From the IMG/VR virus record IMGVR_UViG_3300023174_007317, positions 1 to 20,238 of that record: 20,238 nt of DNA. One strand, 5' to 3'. The DNA is from a virus. The position numbers and the translations under genes are program-made. Below the pieces are notes generated by a model. That model saw only the letters and a list, made by a program, of their open reading frames with translations. It was not told where the DNA came from and searched no databases. Below, piece after piece: positions 5,989 through 15,260 of this stretch (the stretch's first letter is position 1; each line of letters begins with the position of its first letter).

Positions 5989-6528
5989 ATGAAACTATTA
6001 AAAGGATTTAAAAATCAAATCACAAAATTCCTAGCAAAACAAGTTGTTGGCAATACAAAAGAAAACTATGTACCATTTGTATCAGAAGTTGAGGAATTTA
6101 ATGCAATAATGGGAAAGCCCAATAATTATACCCCGAACATACCCGATGAAAAAGAGTGGATGTTTGTCTATAATTTCATTTTAGAAGAATTGGAGGAGTA
6201 TAAACATGCATGCGAAACGGGGAATATTGTTGAGGTTCTTGATGCTCTATGTGACATTACCTACGTTTCATTGGGCAACGGTGCTATGCTACATGGTCTT
6301 AAGGATAAAGTATGGCCAGCATATCAAGAAGTACAAGCGTCTAATCTTAGCAAAGCTTGCACAAGTAAAAAGGAGGCACAAGAAACCGTTAGAGTACGTT
6401 CCGAAGAGCAAAAGACTCCGTGTCACTACTCGAAGGTTGGTAGATATTATATCGTCTATAGAAGCTCTGACAAAAAAGTAATGAAATCAATCAATTACTT
6501 TAAACCTGACTTATCTCAATTTTTGTAA
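5989..6528 (+). CDS. MazG-like nucleoside triphosphate pyrophosphohydrolase
   Basis: This 179-residue protein has the MazG/HisE-type metal-binding pattern: ILEELEEY (E66, E67, E70) and then EVLDALCDITYVSLG (E82, D85, D89), followed by GL, EVQASNLSK, matching the usual EVxxSNxSK block. Such all-alpha enzymes hydrolyse NTPs or dNTPs to monophosphates and pyrophosphate. The C-terminal 60 residues are basic and less conserved, ending in KSINYFKPDLSQFL. It follows folE by 12 nt, so the two are likely co-transcribed. In phages with modified DNA, such an enzyme may clear a competing dNTP, but the substrate cannot be read here. Confidence 0.82.
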   Translation: MKLLKGFKNQITKFLAKQVVGNTKENYVPFVSEVEEFNAIMGKPNNYTPNIPDEKEWMFVYNFILEELEEYKHACETGNIVEVLDALCDITYVSLGNGAMLHGLKDKVWPAYQEVQASNLSKACTSKKEAQETVRVRSEEQKTPCHYSKVGRYYIVYRSSDKKVMKSINYFKPDLSQFL

Positions 6529-6544
6529 TATTTATAATAAAATA
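6529..6544 (+). promoter_or_regulatory. Shared A/T motif before the tagged gene at 6550 (candidate late promoter)
   Basis: TATTTATAATAAAATA, identical to 14861-14876 and 17121-17136, begins 21 nt before the ATG. All three copies precede genes whose products share the same N-terminal tag. It has no matching -33 TTG at the standard spacing, so it may be a phage-specific late promoter. T4 late promoters read TATAAATA; here that string appears only on the opposite strand of the motif. Confidence 0.45.
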
Positions 6545-6549
6545 TAAAA

Positions 6550-6891
6550 ATGACACAAGAACAATTACGTATGCAAATGTTGGCTGGTATTATTACAGAA
6601 GGTCAATATAAAGAAAAAATAGAAGAAGCAGATAGATATTATGGCGATATGGAAGATGGTCTTTATATTGCAATTGATAGAGAACTAGACAAGAAAGAGC
6701 AGGAACAGATAGCACTAGCAGCAAAGAAAAAGTTTTTTGTTAACCCGAAAAAAATAAAATTTGGAGAAAATCCACATACTGGAGAGTACTCAGTATTTAT
6801 CCCAAATGCGGGAGATAATGCAAATATGCTAGATGTTTTAAAAAAATTTGGAATAGGTGAACCACCTTACACTAGCCCACATCTTAGGTAA
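6550..6891 (+). CDS. Putative virion protein with N-terminal capsid-targeting-like tag
   Basis: This 113-residue protein starts MTQEQLRMQMLAGIITE, nearly identical to the start of the 14879 gene and similar to that at 17143. The I-T-E at 15-17 fits the T4 prohead protease consensus (Leu/Ile-X-Glu, cut after Glu), and T4 internal head proteins carry a comparable cleaved N-terminal targeting peptide. The rest is acidic then basic (KKKFFVNPKKIKFG) and ends in GEPPYTSPHLR; the family is not recognised. The gene has the shared A/T motif upstream and a terminator downstream, so it may be expressed separately from the MazG-like gene. Head location is an inference. Confidence 0.75.
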   Translation: MTQEQLRMQMLAGIITEGQYKEKIEEADRYYGDMEDGLYIAIDRELDKKEQEQIALAAKKKFFVNPKKIKFGENPHTGEYSVFIPNAGDNANMLDVLKKFGIGEPPYTSPHLR

Positions 6892-6913
6892 ATTTTAAAC
6901 AAATCTTCTATAG

Positions 6914-6941
6914 AAAAGCTTGCCTACCGGCAGGCTTTTTT
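6914..6941 (+). terminator. Rho-independent terminator before the DNA polymerase gene
   Basis: AGCTTGCC (6917-6924) pairs with GGCAGGCT (6929-6936) with one G-T pair around a 4-nt loop, extended by AAA/TTT, then a run of T to 6941. The 5' arm carries the TTG of the next promoter. Very similar hairpins occur at 15261 and 18249. Confidence 0.8.
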
Positions 6942-6950
6942 GTATCTTCA
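6920..6950 (+). promoter_or_regulatory. Promoter for DNA polymerase, embedded in the terminator
   Basis: TTG at 6920-6922 lies in the terminator's 5' arm and TATCTTCA at 6943-6950 follows its T-tract, with 20 nt between. The leader to ATG 6965 would be under 10 nt. A TATAAATA string at 6951-6958 equals the T4 late consensus but lies too near the ATG and is probably chance. Confidence 0.6.
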
Positions 6951-6964
6951 TATAAATAAAGTTT

Positions 6965-9694
6965 ATGTATCAAAGTGTTTTTTACAACAGGTTACCAGGA
7001 GAAGATCAATGGTACTACTATCTACGGGACGATAAAAAAGGAATACACAAATTCCAATATTGGCCTACTCTATATAAGTTGGATGAATATGGGGAACATG
7101 AAACACTATTTGGTGAAAAATGTTCTCCAATATCTGGTAAATACGATAGAAAAGATCCTACAATTTATGAAAAAGACATTGACCGTGAACTTGTACTTTT
7201 AAGAGATCTGTACTACAAGACAGACGAAATGCCTGAATACCACAATACCGTTTATTTAGATATTGAAATTGAAATTTTAGGTGCACTTACCCCATTTACT
7301 ATTAGAGAAGCTAATGCAGAAATTACAGCCATTGCTTTAATTGATACCTCCACTAAGGAAAAGATATGCTTTATTTTAGATAAAGCAGGTAAAATAGAGG
7401 ATATAAACCAAGATGGGAAAACCATTATTTCATGCCAAGATGAAAACACCTTACTACGTAAATTCTTATTAAAATGGGAGCAAATGGATCCTACAATTGT
7501 AGTAGGATACAATAGTGATTTCTTTGATATTCCTTATTTATATTATAGAATTAGAAAATGTTTGGGAGATGAAGTAAACCGTTTATCCCCAATTGGAAAA
7601 ATTACAGAAACATTATCCCAACCAAATTCCCCAATTAAAATTGGTTTAGTTAGCAGTTTAGACTATATGTTATTGCTTCGCAAATACATTGCTAAGGAAG
7701 AACCATCCTACAAGTTAGGTGATATCGGCAAAAAATATGTTAATTTAGGTAAAATTGAATACAACGGTAATTTAGATACTTTATTTAGGGAAGATCCACT
7801 TAAATTTATAGAATACAATATTCGAGATGTTGAAATTATAGAAGCATTAGAGGAAAAACAAAAGTTTATTGAATTAACTATTTTGATTTCCCATTTATGC
7901 CATACACCATACGAATCAATTTACTACAATACCATATTAAACGAGGGGGCGATTTTAACGTATTTAAAACGCAAGGGTATAATTGCACCCAATAAACCAA
8001 CTACCACAAACCACACCATTAAAGAGCTTGAACTCGGTGATCACGTGGTACATCAACGCGGTACTTCAACAATTGAGGGTACTGTATATAGCTTTGAAAA
8101 AGATAACATTGTTGTAAAAACAATGGCAGGAAAATATGTCAATCGTTACCCTAAATCAATCCGTAAAAAAGATAGCTACGCAGGTGGATATCTACTAGAT
8201 CCTATCCCAGGACTATATTCAGATGTAAGTGACTTAGACTTTACCTCACTATATCCCTCCATTATCAAATCTTTGAATTTAGGTGTTGAAACACTAATAG
8301 GTAGAATTGTTACAAAAGATAATTACGAACAATATAATTCTTTAGAGCAGTTAAAAAAACTTGACCCTGAAGAAAAATTACACATACAAAAACTAGTCAA
8401 ACGATCTTATACTTTAAAAGACGCTACTATAGCAGCCGGAGCTTTAATTAAATTAATTGAAGACAATAATTGGACTATTTCCGCTAGTGGAGCATTTTAT
8501 AGAACCGATCAAAAAAGCATAGCTTGTGAAGTACTAGAGGATTGGTTTAACCAAAGAGAACATTATAGAGCACTTAAGAAAAAAGCAGGTAAAAAAGAAG
8601 ATTGGGCAAACTATAAACTATATGACTTGTACCAAATGGCATTTAAAATCTTACAAAACGCTTTATATGGTACATATGCAATTAACTCTTGGCGCTTTAC
8701 AGATGGATTTAAAATATGCTCAGCCGCTATCACAAACAGCGGACAACGTTTAACTAAAGAATCAATTACATTTGTAAACGACTATATCTCCAAACAATTA
8801 AATACAGACCCAAAAACATTCGTAATAGCTAGCGATACAGATTCCCTTTACATGGAGTTAACTGATTTGCTAAAACATAGAAACCCTGATTTAAAATACG
8901 AAGATCGTGAAGAAAAAATCAAACATTTACTTATTTTAACAGAAGAACTACAGCAAGTAGCAAACGATAATTTAAACAATATATCGCAGGATTTATTCAA
9001 TATGACCGAAGCACACCATTTTGTGCTTAAACAAGAGGTAATCGCTGAAAAAGCGTATTGGTCCGGAAAACGCCGTTATGCAATGTACATTGTAAACAAA
9101 GAAGGCATATCAATTGAGGAATTAGAGATGAAAGGAATGGACATTATGAAATCTAATTTTCCTCCCCTATTTAGAAACTTTGGAGAAAATTTGATCAAAA
9201 ATATTCTATTTGGTAAACCAAAAATCGAAATAGATAAAGACGTAATGGAATTCAAAAAAATGGTTGGTAAAATTGAGTGGATTAACTTACTGAAACCAAC
9301 TGGATTAAAGAAAATGGGTGAATATATTGAACGTAAACCTATGGCTGGTGATTTATTTTCCAAATTGAAATTAAAATGTCCTGTAAACACAAAAGCAGCA
9401 ATTAGATACAACGATTTTTTAAAATATAAAAAACTTAATGTAAAGTACCCTGAATTTACCATTGGAGATAAAATGTATATAGCTAACCTGAAACCAAACC
9501 CATACCAAATTGACACTATAGGATACAACGGCTACAACGATCCAGATGACATTACAGAATTAATTAACAAATATATTGATAGAGATGGTTTATTTGATAG
9601 CGTAATGCGAAACAAATTAGAAACCGTGTACAATGATATTGGTTGGGATTTTAATTTGAATCCATTTAAAGCTAAATTCTTTACATTCAACTAG
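6965..9694 (+). CDS. Family B DNA polymerase (T4 gp43-like) with 3'-5' exonuclease
   Basis: This 909-residue replicative polymerase is close in length to T4 gp43 (898). Exonuclease residues are in order: YLDIE (D99, E101), GYNSDFFDIPYL (D188) and YNIRDVEI (Y284, D288). Polymerase motifs follow: A, DLDFTSLYPSII (D425); B, KILQNALYGTYA (from K561); C, IASDTDSLYM (D624 and D626). Proofreading and polymerisation should both be functional. Between the exonuclease and motif A (about 341-405) lies an extra segment, GDHVVHQRGTSTIEGTVYSF and on, with the alternating pattern of a small beta barrel; it is not an intein by any visible splice motif. The C-terminus (PFKAKFFTFN) is aromatic, like clamp-binding tails. 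The start follows the promoter at 6920 and keeps the N-terminal domain at normal size. Confidence 0.97.
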   Translation: MYQSVFYNRLPGEDQWYYYLRDDKKGIHKFQYWPTLYKLDEYGEHETLFGEKCSPISGKYDRKDPTIYEKDIDRELVLLRDLYYKTDEMPEYHNTVYLDIEIEILGALTPFTIREANAEITAIALIDTSTKEKICFILDKAGKIEDINQDGKTIISCQDENTLLRKFLLKWEQMDPTIVVGYNSDFFDIPYLYYRIRKCLGDEVNRLSPIGKITETLSQPNSPIKIGLVSSLDYMLLLRKYIAKEEPSYKLGDIGKKYVNLGKIEYNGNLDTLFREDPLKFIEYNIRDVEIIEALEEKQKFIELTILISHLCHTPYESIYYNTILNEGAILTYLKRKGIIAPNKPTTTNHTIKELELGDHVVHQRGTSTIEGTVYSFEKDNIVVKTMAGKYVNRYPKSIRKKDSYAGGYLLDPIPGLYSDVSDLDFTSLYPSIIKSLNLGVETLIGRIVTKDNYEQYNSLEQLKKLDPEEKLHIQKLVKRSYTLKDATIAAGALIKLIEDNNWTISASGAFYRTDQKSIACEVLEDWFNQREHYRALKKKAGKKEDWANYKLYDLYQMAFKILQNALYGTYAINSWRFTDGFKICSAAITNSGQRLTKESITFVNDYISKQLNTDPKTFVIASDTDSLYMELTDLLKHRNPDLKYEDREEKIKHLLILTEELQQVANDNLNNISQDLFNMTEAHHFVLKQEVIAEKAYWSGKRRYAMYIVNKEGISIEELEMKGMDIMKSNFPPLFRNFGENLIKNILFGKPKIEIDKDVMEFKKMVGKIEWINLLKPTGLKKMGEYIERKPMAGDLFSKLKLKCPVNTKAAIRYNDFLKYKKLNVKYPEFTIGDKMYIANLKPNPYQIDTIGYNGYNDPDDITELINKYIDRDGLFDSVMRNKLETVYNDIGWDFNLNPFKAKFFTFN

Positions 9695-9722
9695 GATATT
9701 TAAAAAATATTTCATACATTTA
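9692..9722 (+). promoter_or_regulatory. Probable promoter for the sliding clamp
   Basis: TACATTTA at 9715-9722 is identical to the -7 box before folE and the glycosyltransferase gene. At the usual 20-nt distance the -33 position reads TAGG (9692-9695), one mismatch from TTGG, and covers the polymerase stop codon. ATG 9727 lies 4 nt past the -7 box, so the message would be leaderless. Confidence 0.5.
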
Positions 9723-9726
9723 ACAC

Positions 9727-10461
9727 ATGGTAAATAAGTTAATTCTACAATCGGTTATAAACAAATACTACTTGGGCGAAAACGAGTCCGTCAAGTGGAA
9801 AATCAAAGACAAAACCTTAACCATTGACTTTATGTCAATTTCCAAAGAGGTAATAGGAAATATTACCCACAACAATATAGACATTGAAGACAGTGAGCTA
9901 GCCATATTTGATACTAAAAAACTACTCAACTTAATAGGAATTACCTCAGGTGATTTGCTATTTACTTTAGAAAAAAATAGAAACCTATGCACTAAAATGC
10001 ATTTTGCAGATAGTGACTTTAACTTAACATATGCTTTAGCTGATCCTTTACTTATTGGTAGAGTAGGTGCTGTAACAGAACCTGAATGGGATGCTGTATT
10101 GCCATTTGAAAAAGAATATGTTGACAATTTAGTTAAAGCAAAATCTGCTTTAGCAGGTATTGGTTTGTTAACAGTATCTGTTGACAAAGACTTGAATGGA
10201 GATGATATGTGTGTGTTCACTTTTGGAGATGAACAAGGCCATAACAACAAGATCACTTACCAAATGTATGGTAAAATCAAACAACAAAAAATCGAAATAC
10301 CATTTAATTCAGATATATTCAAAAATATACTACACGTAAATAAAGATTTAGAAAGCGGTACTTTATATTTAAGCTATCAGGGTTTAATGAAACTTGAATT
10401 TAAATCAGAGGACACTACAAGCGAATATTATATGGTTCGTAAAGAGGAATCAAGTTTTTAA
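9727..10461 (+). CDS. Sliding clamp (T4 gp45-like)
   Basis: This 244-residue protein resembles T4 gp45 (228 residues), which trimerises into a ring around DNA and tethers the polymerase. The N-terminal LILQSVINKYYLG, the AIFDTKKLLNLIG region (about 58-70), the LTYALADPLLIG strand (about 99-110), and the C-terminal FKNILHVNKDLESGTLYLSYQGLMKLEF with a final YYMVRKEES are the usual clamp strand patterns. It lies directly behind the polymerase gene with its own probable promoter. T4 clusters clamp, loader and polymerase; here the loader genes are separated by chaperonin and virion genes. Confidence 0.88.
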   Translation: MVNKLILQSVINKYYLGENESVKWKIKDKTLTIDFMSISKEVIGNITHNNIDIEDSELAIFDTKKLLNLIGITSGDLLFTLEKNRNLCTKMHFADSDFNLTYALADPLLIGRVGAVTEPEWDAVLPFEKEYVDNLVKAKSALAGIGLLTVSVDKDLNGDDMCVFTFGDEQGHNNKITYQMYGKIKQQKIEIPFNSDIFKNILHVNKDLESGTLYLSYQGLMKLEFKSEDTTSEYYMVRKEESSF

Positions 10462-10476
10462 TATGTATAATAGAAT

Positions 10477-10507
10477 TAGGAAATTCAAATAAGTTTTCGT
10501 ATATTAC
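10477..10507 (+). promoter_or_regulatory. Probable promoter for the AT-hook gene and groESL
   Basis: TAGG at 10477-10480 and TATATTAC at 10500-10507, with 20 nt between TAG and the -7 box. The -33 deviates from TTGG exactly as in the clamp promoter. The leader to ATG 10530 is about 15-20 nt. Because the genes from 10530 to 12815 overlap or nearly touch, this may drive the whole chaperonin block. An ATATGTATAA string lies upstream at 10461-10470. Confidence 0.45.
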
Positions 10508-10529
10508 AGTTATAAATTTAAATTTAGTT

Positions 10530-10882
10530 ATGCAAGAAACAAAACGACGCGGTCGTCCCGCTAGAGACGAGAATGACACACAATCCAATTTATGTACAAT
10601 TAAGGATCCAAACATGGAGCCCTTTTATATTGTTAAAGATGCAACAAACTTTACAGTAATGGAATTGTCTACTTCTATGAGAGGATTTGCTGGTAAACAA
10701 GCAACTGGAAAAGAGGTAGAAAAAATAATTGGACATTACAGCAATTTTTCAAATGCACTAAATCGTGTAGCTAAAGAAAAATTTTATCAAAACGAGAATT
10801 CGTACAATTCAATCCAAGATTATATTGAAACTTGGAACACAGTCAAAGAAGGAATAGAAACAATGTTAAACAAAGTAAAATT

Positions 10883-10886
<4 letters not shown>
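10530..10886 (+). CDS. Hypothetical protein with AT-hook-like N-terminus
   Basis: This 118-residue protein begins MQETKRRGRPARD; the basic RGRP core is the AT-hook pattern that binds the minor groove of A/T-rich DNA. The remainder (DPNMEPFYIVKDATNFTVME, then a helical GKEVEKIIGHYSNFSNALNRVAKEKFY and YNSIQDYIETWNTVKEGIETML) looks like a small alpha/beta domain that I do not recognise. Its stop overlaps the groES ATG as ATGA, so it is coupled to the chaperonin genes. A DNA-binding role is suggested only by the AT-hook motif. Confidence 0.75.
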
Positions 10887-12815
<1,929 letters not shown>

Positions 12816-12819
12816 TATT

Positions 12820-12853
12820 TTACCGGGAGATCGACTTTACGGTCTCCCGGTAA
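12820..12853 (+). other. Strong hairpin between groEL and the HNH gene
   Basis: Bases 820-833 of this kilobase (12820-12833) pair with 12840-12853 over 14 positions, with one G-T pair (12831/12842), around a 6-nt loop. Its core ACCGGGAGA/TCTCCCGGT is strikingly G/C-rich in this genome. No T-run follows, so it is not a classical rho-independent terminator. It ends 14 nt before the HNH start and touches the ATATGTATAACC motif (12853-12864). It may stabilise the groEL message or block translation of the HNH gene on read-through transcripts. Confidence 0.75.
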
Positions 12854-12862
12854 TATGTATAA
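12853..12862 (+). promoter_or_regulatory. ATATGTATAA motif upstream of the second HNH gene
   Basis: It starts at the last base of the hairpin and lies 15 nt before the HNH ATG. The wider TAATATGTATAACC (12851-12864) equals that at 627-640 before the other HNH gene. Confidence 0.35.
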
Positions 12863-12867
12863 CCGAT

Positions 12868-13593
12868 ATGGATTATACAAGAATATACAACCAAATTATT
12901 GAACGTGCTCAAAATCGTAAACTGGATGGATACGTTGAAAAACATCATATAGTTCCAAAATGTATAGGTGGTTTAGATATAAAGAAAAATTTAGTTGAAT
13001 TGACTGCTCGTGAACATTTTTTATGTCATAGATTACTTTGTGAAATATATCAAAAAGAACCTAAACTATGGTATGCACTTTGGTTAATGGCTATAGGAAA
13101 AAGGAAATGGATTGAATCTACTCCATATAATATATCTAGTAAAGAATATGAGCGTATAAAATTAGAATTTATTGAGCATAGAAAAGGAAAACCTATAAGT
13201 AACCAACATAAAACCAAAATAAGCAAAAGCAACTCTAAACAAATAATCCAATATTCGACCTCAGGTGAATACATCAAAACCTTTCTAAGCGCAATAGATG
13301 CTGAAAGATATATCAATCAAAAACCTACAGCACATTGGAAAGAACTTAGAAATAATATAAACGATTGTTGTAGAGGAAAACAAAAATCTGCTTATGGATA
13401 TATTTGGAAGTATGAAGGAGATTTATTAAATTTAGAAGAACATAAAGGAGCAAATAATTGTAAAGCAACAAAATTAATCATTTATCAAAATAAAACATAT
13501 AAATCTCAAACCGATTTTTTCAAAAAAACAGGAATGAGTAACTATACATTTTATAAAATGTTAAAAGAAAATAAAATAACTTATGGAAACTAA
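12868..13593 (+). CDS. HNH homing endonuclease with NUMOD-type repeats
   Basis: This 241-residue protein has an N-terminal HNH core: VEKHHIVPKCIGG (H26, H27), then NLVELTAREHFLCHRLL (N41, H50, H54), a pattern typical of T4-group mobile HNH enzymes. A NUMOD3-like KGKPISNQHKTKISKSN follows, and then a NUMOD1-like IIQYSTSGEYIKTFLSAIDA and a C-terminal helix-turn-helix-like TDFFKKTGMSNYTFYKML, all DNA-contacting modules. It lies immediately after groEL and overlaps the next gene by 11 nt. It is probably a free-standing selfish endonuclease targeting this locus. It differs in type from the HNH gene at 660, which uses a zinc ribbon. Confidence 0.92.
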   Translation: MDYTRIYNQIIERAQNRKLDGYVEKHHIVPKCIGGLDIKKNLVELTAREHFLCHRLLCEIYQKEPKLWYALWLMAIGKRKWIESTPYNISSKEYERIKLEFIEHRKGKPISNQHKTKISKSNSKQIIQYSTSGEYIKTFLSAIDAERYINQKPTAHWKELRNNINDCCRGKQKSAYGYIWKYEGDLLNLEEHKGANNCKATKLIIYQNKTYKSQTDFFKKTGMSNYTFYKMLKENKITYGN

Positions 13594-13846
13594 AATAGTA
13601 GAATATAATGAATTGATAGCTATAAGATTTCCCCCATCAGATAGGTGGAAGTTAGTAGACGATAAAACAGAAACAATTCACAAATCCATTACAGATGCTT
13701 TAGAGGCATGGTTTGATAAAAACCAAGAAAAGGTAGAATTTCGTTTAGCTCCTATAGAAGGCAAATTATATGTCATTCGAAGTGAAGAAAAAGAAATTCA
13801 ACCTGAACCAATTAAACGATTTAACATATATGGAGACCCTCAATAA
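13583..13846 (+). CDS. Hypothetical protein, 87 residues
   Basis: ATG 13583 overlaps the end of the HNH gene by 11 nt. The product METKIVEYNELIAIRFPPSD and on is a small acidic protein with Trp residues (RWKLVDD, EAWFDKN), a likely two-strand plus helix fold, and a C-terminus FNIYGDPQ. I do not recognise it. Its stop codon lies in the loop of a strong terminator, so it closes the groESL-HNH transcription unit. Before insertion of the HNH gene it would have followed groEL directly. Confidence 0.65.
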   Translation: METKIVEYNELIAIRFPPSDRWKLVDDKTETIHKSITDALEAWFDKNQEKVEFRLAPIEGKLYVIRSEEKEIQPEPIKRFNIYGDPQ

Positions 13847-13861
13847 CGGGTCTCTTTTTTT
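13833..13861 (+). terminator. Rho-independent terminator
   Basis: GAGACCC (13833-13839) pairs perfectly with GGGTCTC (13848-13854) around an 8-nt loop that holds the upstream stop codon, and is followed by T7 (13855-13861). It ends the groESL/HNH unit. Confidence 0.88.
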
Positions 13862-13864
13862 ACA

Positions 13865-13873
13865 TATTTATAA
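13865..13873 (+). promoter_or_regulatory. Partial copy of the A/T motif before the 13876 gene
   Basis: TATTTATAA matches the first nine bases of the motif before the three tagged genes, but lies only 2 nt before the ATG, against 2-6 nt from the longer motif in the others. If it is a promoter, the start of the message would lie at or inside the gene, so its role is uncertain. Confidence 0.25.
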
Positions 13874-13875
13874 CT

Positions 13876-14853
13876 ATGAAATTAACTGATATATTACGCC
13901 AAATAAACGAAGAGGAAGAGGAAGATAATAAAGGACAAGAGTTTAATATTCCAAAAAATATGACTTTAAGATCTACTTCTATCCCTGTAGCTAAATTAGA
14001 AGACTACCTTAATAATAGTTCAAATTATGGAATATACTCTCGTAATATCCAGAATGCGGGTAGTGATGCTTTAAAAACTAAAATAGAGCAAGAACAAACT
14101 AAAATATTTGGTCCGAAAGGAAAATTTAGAGGTCCTAATATGAAATTAGCGGCTGCTAAAGAAAAATGGAACGAAGCTAATGCTGAATGGAAAAAAAGTA
14201 AAGCCCAAGAAATTGCTTCCCGTATTCCTGGGTTAGATATTAGTGGATGGGAAGAGTTAAAATTTAATGAACTTCCAAGACAAGCTAAAGATTTATTTTA
14301 TGACATAAGTACTGGCCCTAAATTAGATGCATTGCTTAAAAGAGTAAAATCTGAATTTTCAACCCAAGAAAACCCATTAAATTGGGAAGAAGAAGATGGC
14401 CGCCTAATATTCCCCCCAGATACTAATCCTAAGTTTGATGTAATTAAAAAAACTGTTAATACTGTAATGAAAAATGCAGGTATCCCAAAAGAAGAATATG
14501 AACTAAAACCAGAGGATATAAAAGGATTTATTGCACCAAAACAAGAAATCCCAACAACCCCTCAACCTGCAGGCCCATCAGTTTTAACCCTTACCCTAGA
14601 CCCAGATAAAATTAAAGGTAAAAAACCTGAATTAAATAATATAGTTAAGCTATTAAAAAATACATACGATAAAAATTTTGATTACAATAAAGAAACAAAT
14701 GTAATTAAAATTGCAAATATTAAACCTGAACGAAGAGATATTGTTAGAAGTCAATTTGGAAATTTCTTAAAAAAAACTGACCCTATTAAAGAATCTTTAG
14801 ATTTTGATCTTGAAAGATATCAAATGTTAAGACGAGCAGGTATAATTAAATAA
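13876..14853 (+). CDS. Putative virion or prohead-associated protein, 325 residues
   Basis: The protein starts MKLTDILRQINEEEEED; I-N-E at 10-12 fits the T4-type prohead protease consensus, and the start resembles cleaved targeting peptides of T4 internal proteins. A charged, Lys/Glu-rich body follows, with helical segments (KLAAAKEKWNEANAEWKKSKAQE) and a Pro/Thr-rich linker (EIPTTPQPAGPS, about 224-235). The C-terminal third has LTLTLDPDKIKGKKPELNNI and ends ERYQMLRRAGIIK, similar to the C-terminus of the 18160-ending protein and to the N-terminal tags. It follows a terminator, so it starts a new unit. Family unknown; the head or core assignment is an inference. Confidence 0.75.
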   Translation: MKLTDILRQINEEEEEDNKGQEFNIPKNMTLRSTSIPVAKLEDYLNNSSNYGIYSRNIQNAGSDALKTKIEQEQTKIFGPKGKFRGPNMKLAAAKEKWNEANAEWKKSKAQEIASRIPGLDISGWEELKFNELPRQAKDLFYDISTGPKLDALLKRVKSEFSTQENPLNWEEEDGRLIFPPDTNPKFDVIKKTVNTVMKNAGIPKEEYELKPEDIKGFIAPKQEIPTTPQPAGPSVLTLTLDPDKIKGKKPELNNIVKLLKNTYDKNFDYNKETNVIKIANIKPERRDIVRSQFGNFLKKTDPIKESLDFDLERYQMLRRAGIIK

Positions 14854-14860
14854 GATAATA

Positions 14861-14876
14861 TATTTATAATAAAATA
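14861..14876 (+). promoter_or_regulatory. Shared A/T motif before the tagged gene at 14879
   Basis: TATTTATAATAAAATA, an exact copy of the motif at 6529 and 17121, beginning 18 nt before the ATG. No -33 TTG is found at the standard distance. Confidence 0.45.
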
Positions 14877-14878
14877 AA

Positions 14879-15226
14879 ATGACAAAAGAACAATTACGTA
14901 TGCAGATGTTGGCTGGTATTATTACTGAAAGTGAATATAAAGTTAGATTAATGGAGTTAGCGGGCCTCTCTATGCAAGAAGGTATTGACGTAACACCGGC
15001 AAATGCACAAACCATAATGTCGGATCTTAAAAATGAGAAGGATGGCATCTATGTTCTAAAGGGTGGATTAGATCGCCGCGGTGGATGGAATGAGGACAGC
15101 TTACAAAAAGGGAAACCTCTATATTACACAACGGATTTCGATGACCCTAAACTTAAATCATTTCAAGAAGACGGAATGGTGTGGGTTAATATTGAAAACG
15201 GTGAAATGGAAGTCGAAGAGTACTAA
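14879..15226 (+). CDS. Putative virion protein with N-terminal capsid-targeting-like tag
   Basis: This 115-residue protein starts MTKEQLRMQMLAGIITE, matching the 6550 gene at 16 of 17 residues, with the same candidate protease site after Glu17. The first 63 nt differ from those of the 6550 gene at only five positions, yet the bodies are unrelated: here GLDRRGGWNEDSLQKGKPLY and an acidic C-terminus GEMEVEEY. Base composition also shifts after the tag, with more G and C. This suggests that a tag plus upstream motif was joined to a different body. A terminator follows. Function of the body is unknown. Confidence 0.78.
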   Translation: MTKEQLRMQMLAGIITESEYKVRLMELAGLSMQEGIDVTPANAQTIMSDLKNEKDGIYVLKGGLDRRGGWNEDSLQKGKPLYYTTDFDDPKLKSFQEDGMVWVNIENGEMEVEEY

Positions 15227-15260
15227 AAACACACACTAAATTAAATAAATAAAATAAAAG

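Noticed and set aside
6206-6481. Open frame of 91 codons on the + strand inside the MazG-like gene
   Set aside because: It lies wholly in another frame of a gene with clear family motifs and has an unlikely, strongly basic composition. No separate start signal is seen.
6951-6958. TATAAATA as a T4-type late promoter for the DNA polymerase
   Set aside because: It would place the start of transcription at or within the start codon, and a better host-type promoter lies just upstream. It probably arises from the A/T-rich leader.
7985-8179. Intein in the DNA polymerase
   Set aside because: The extra segment is only about 65 residues and has no Cys/Ser at a start, no His-Asn end and no HINT blocks.
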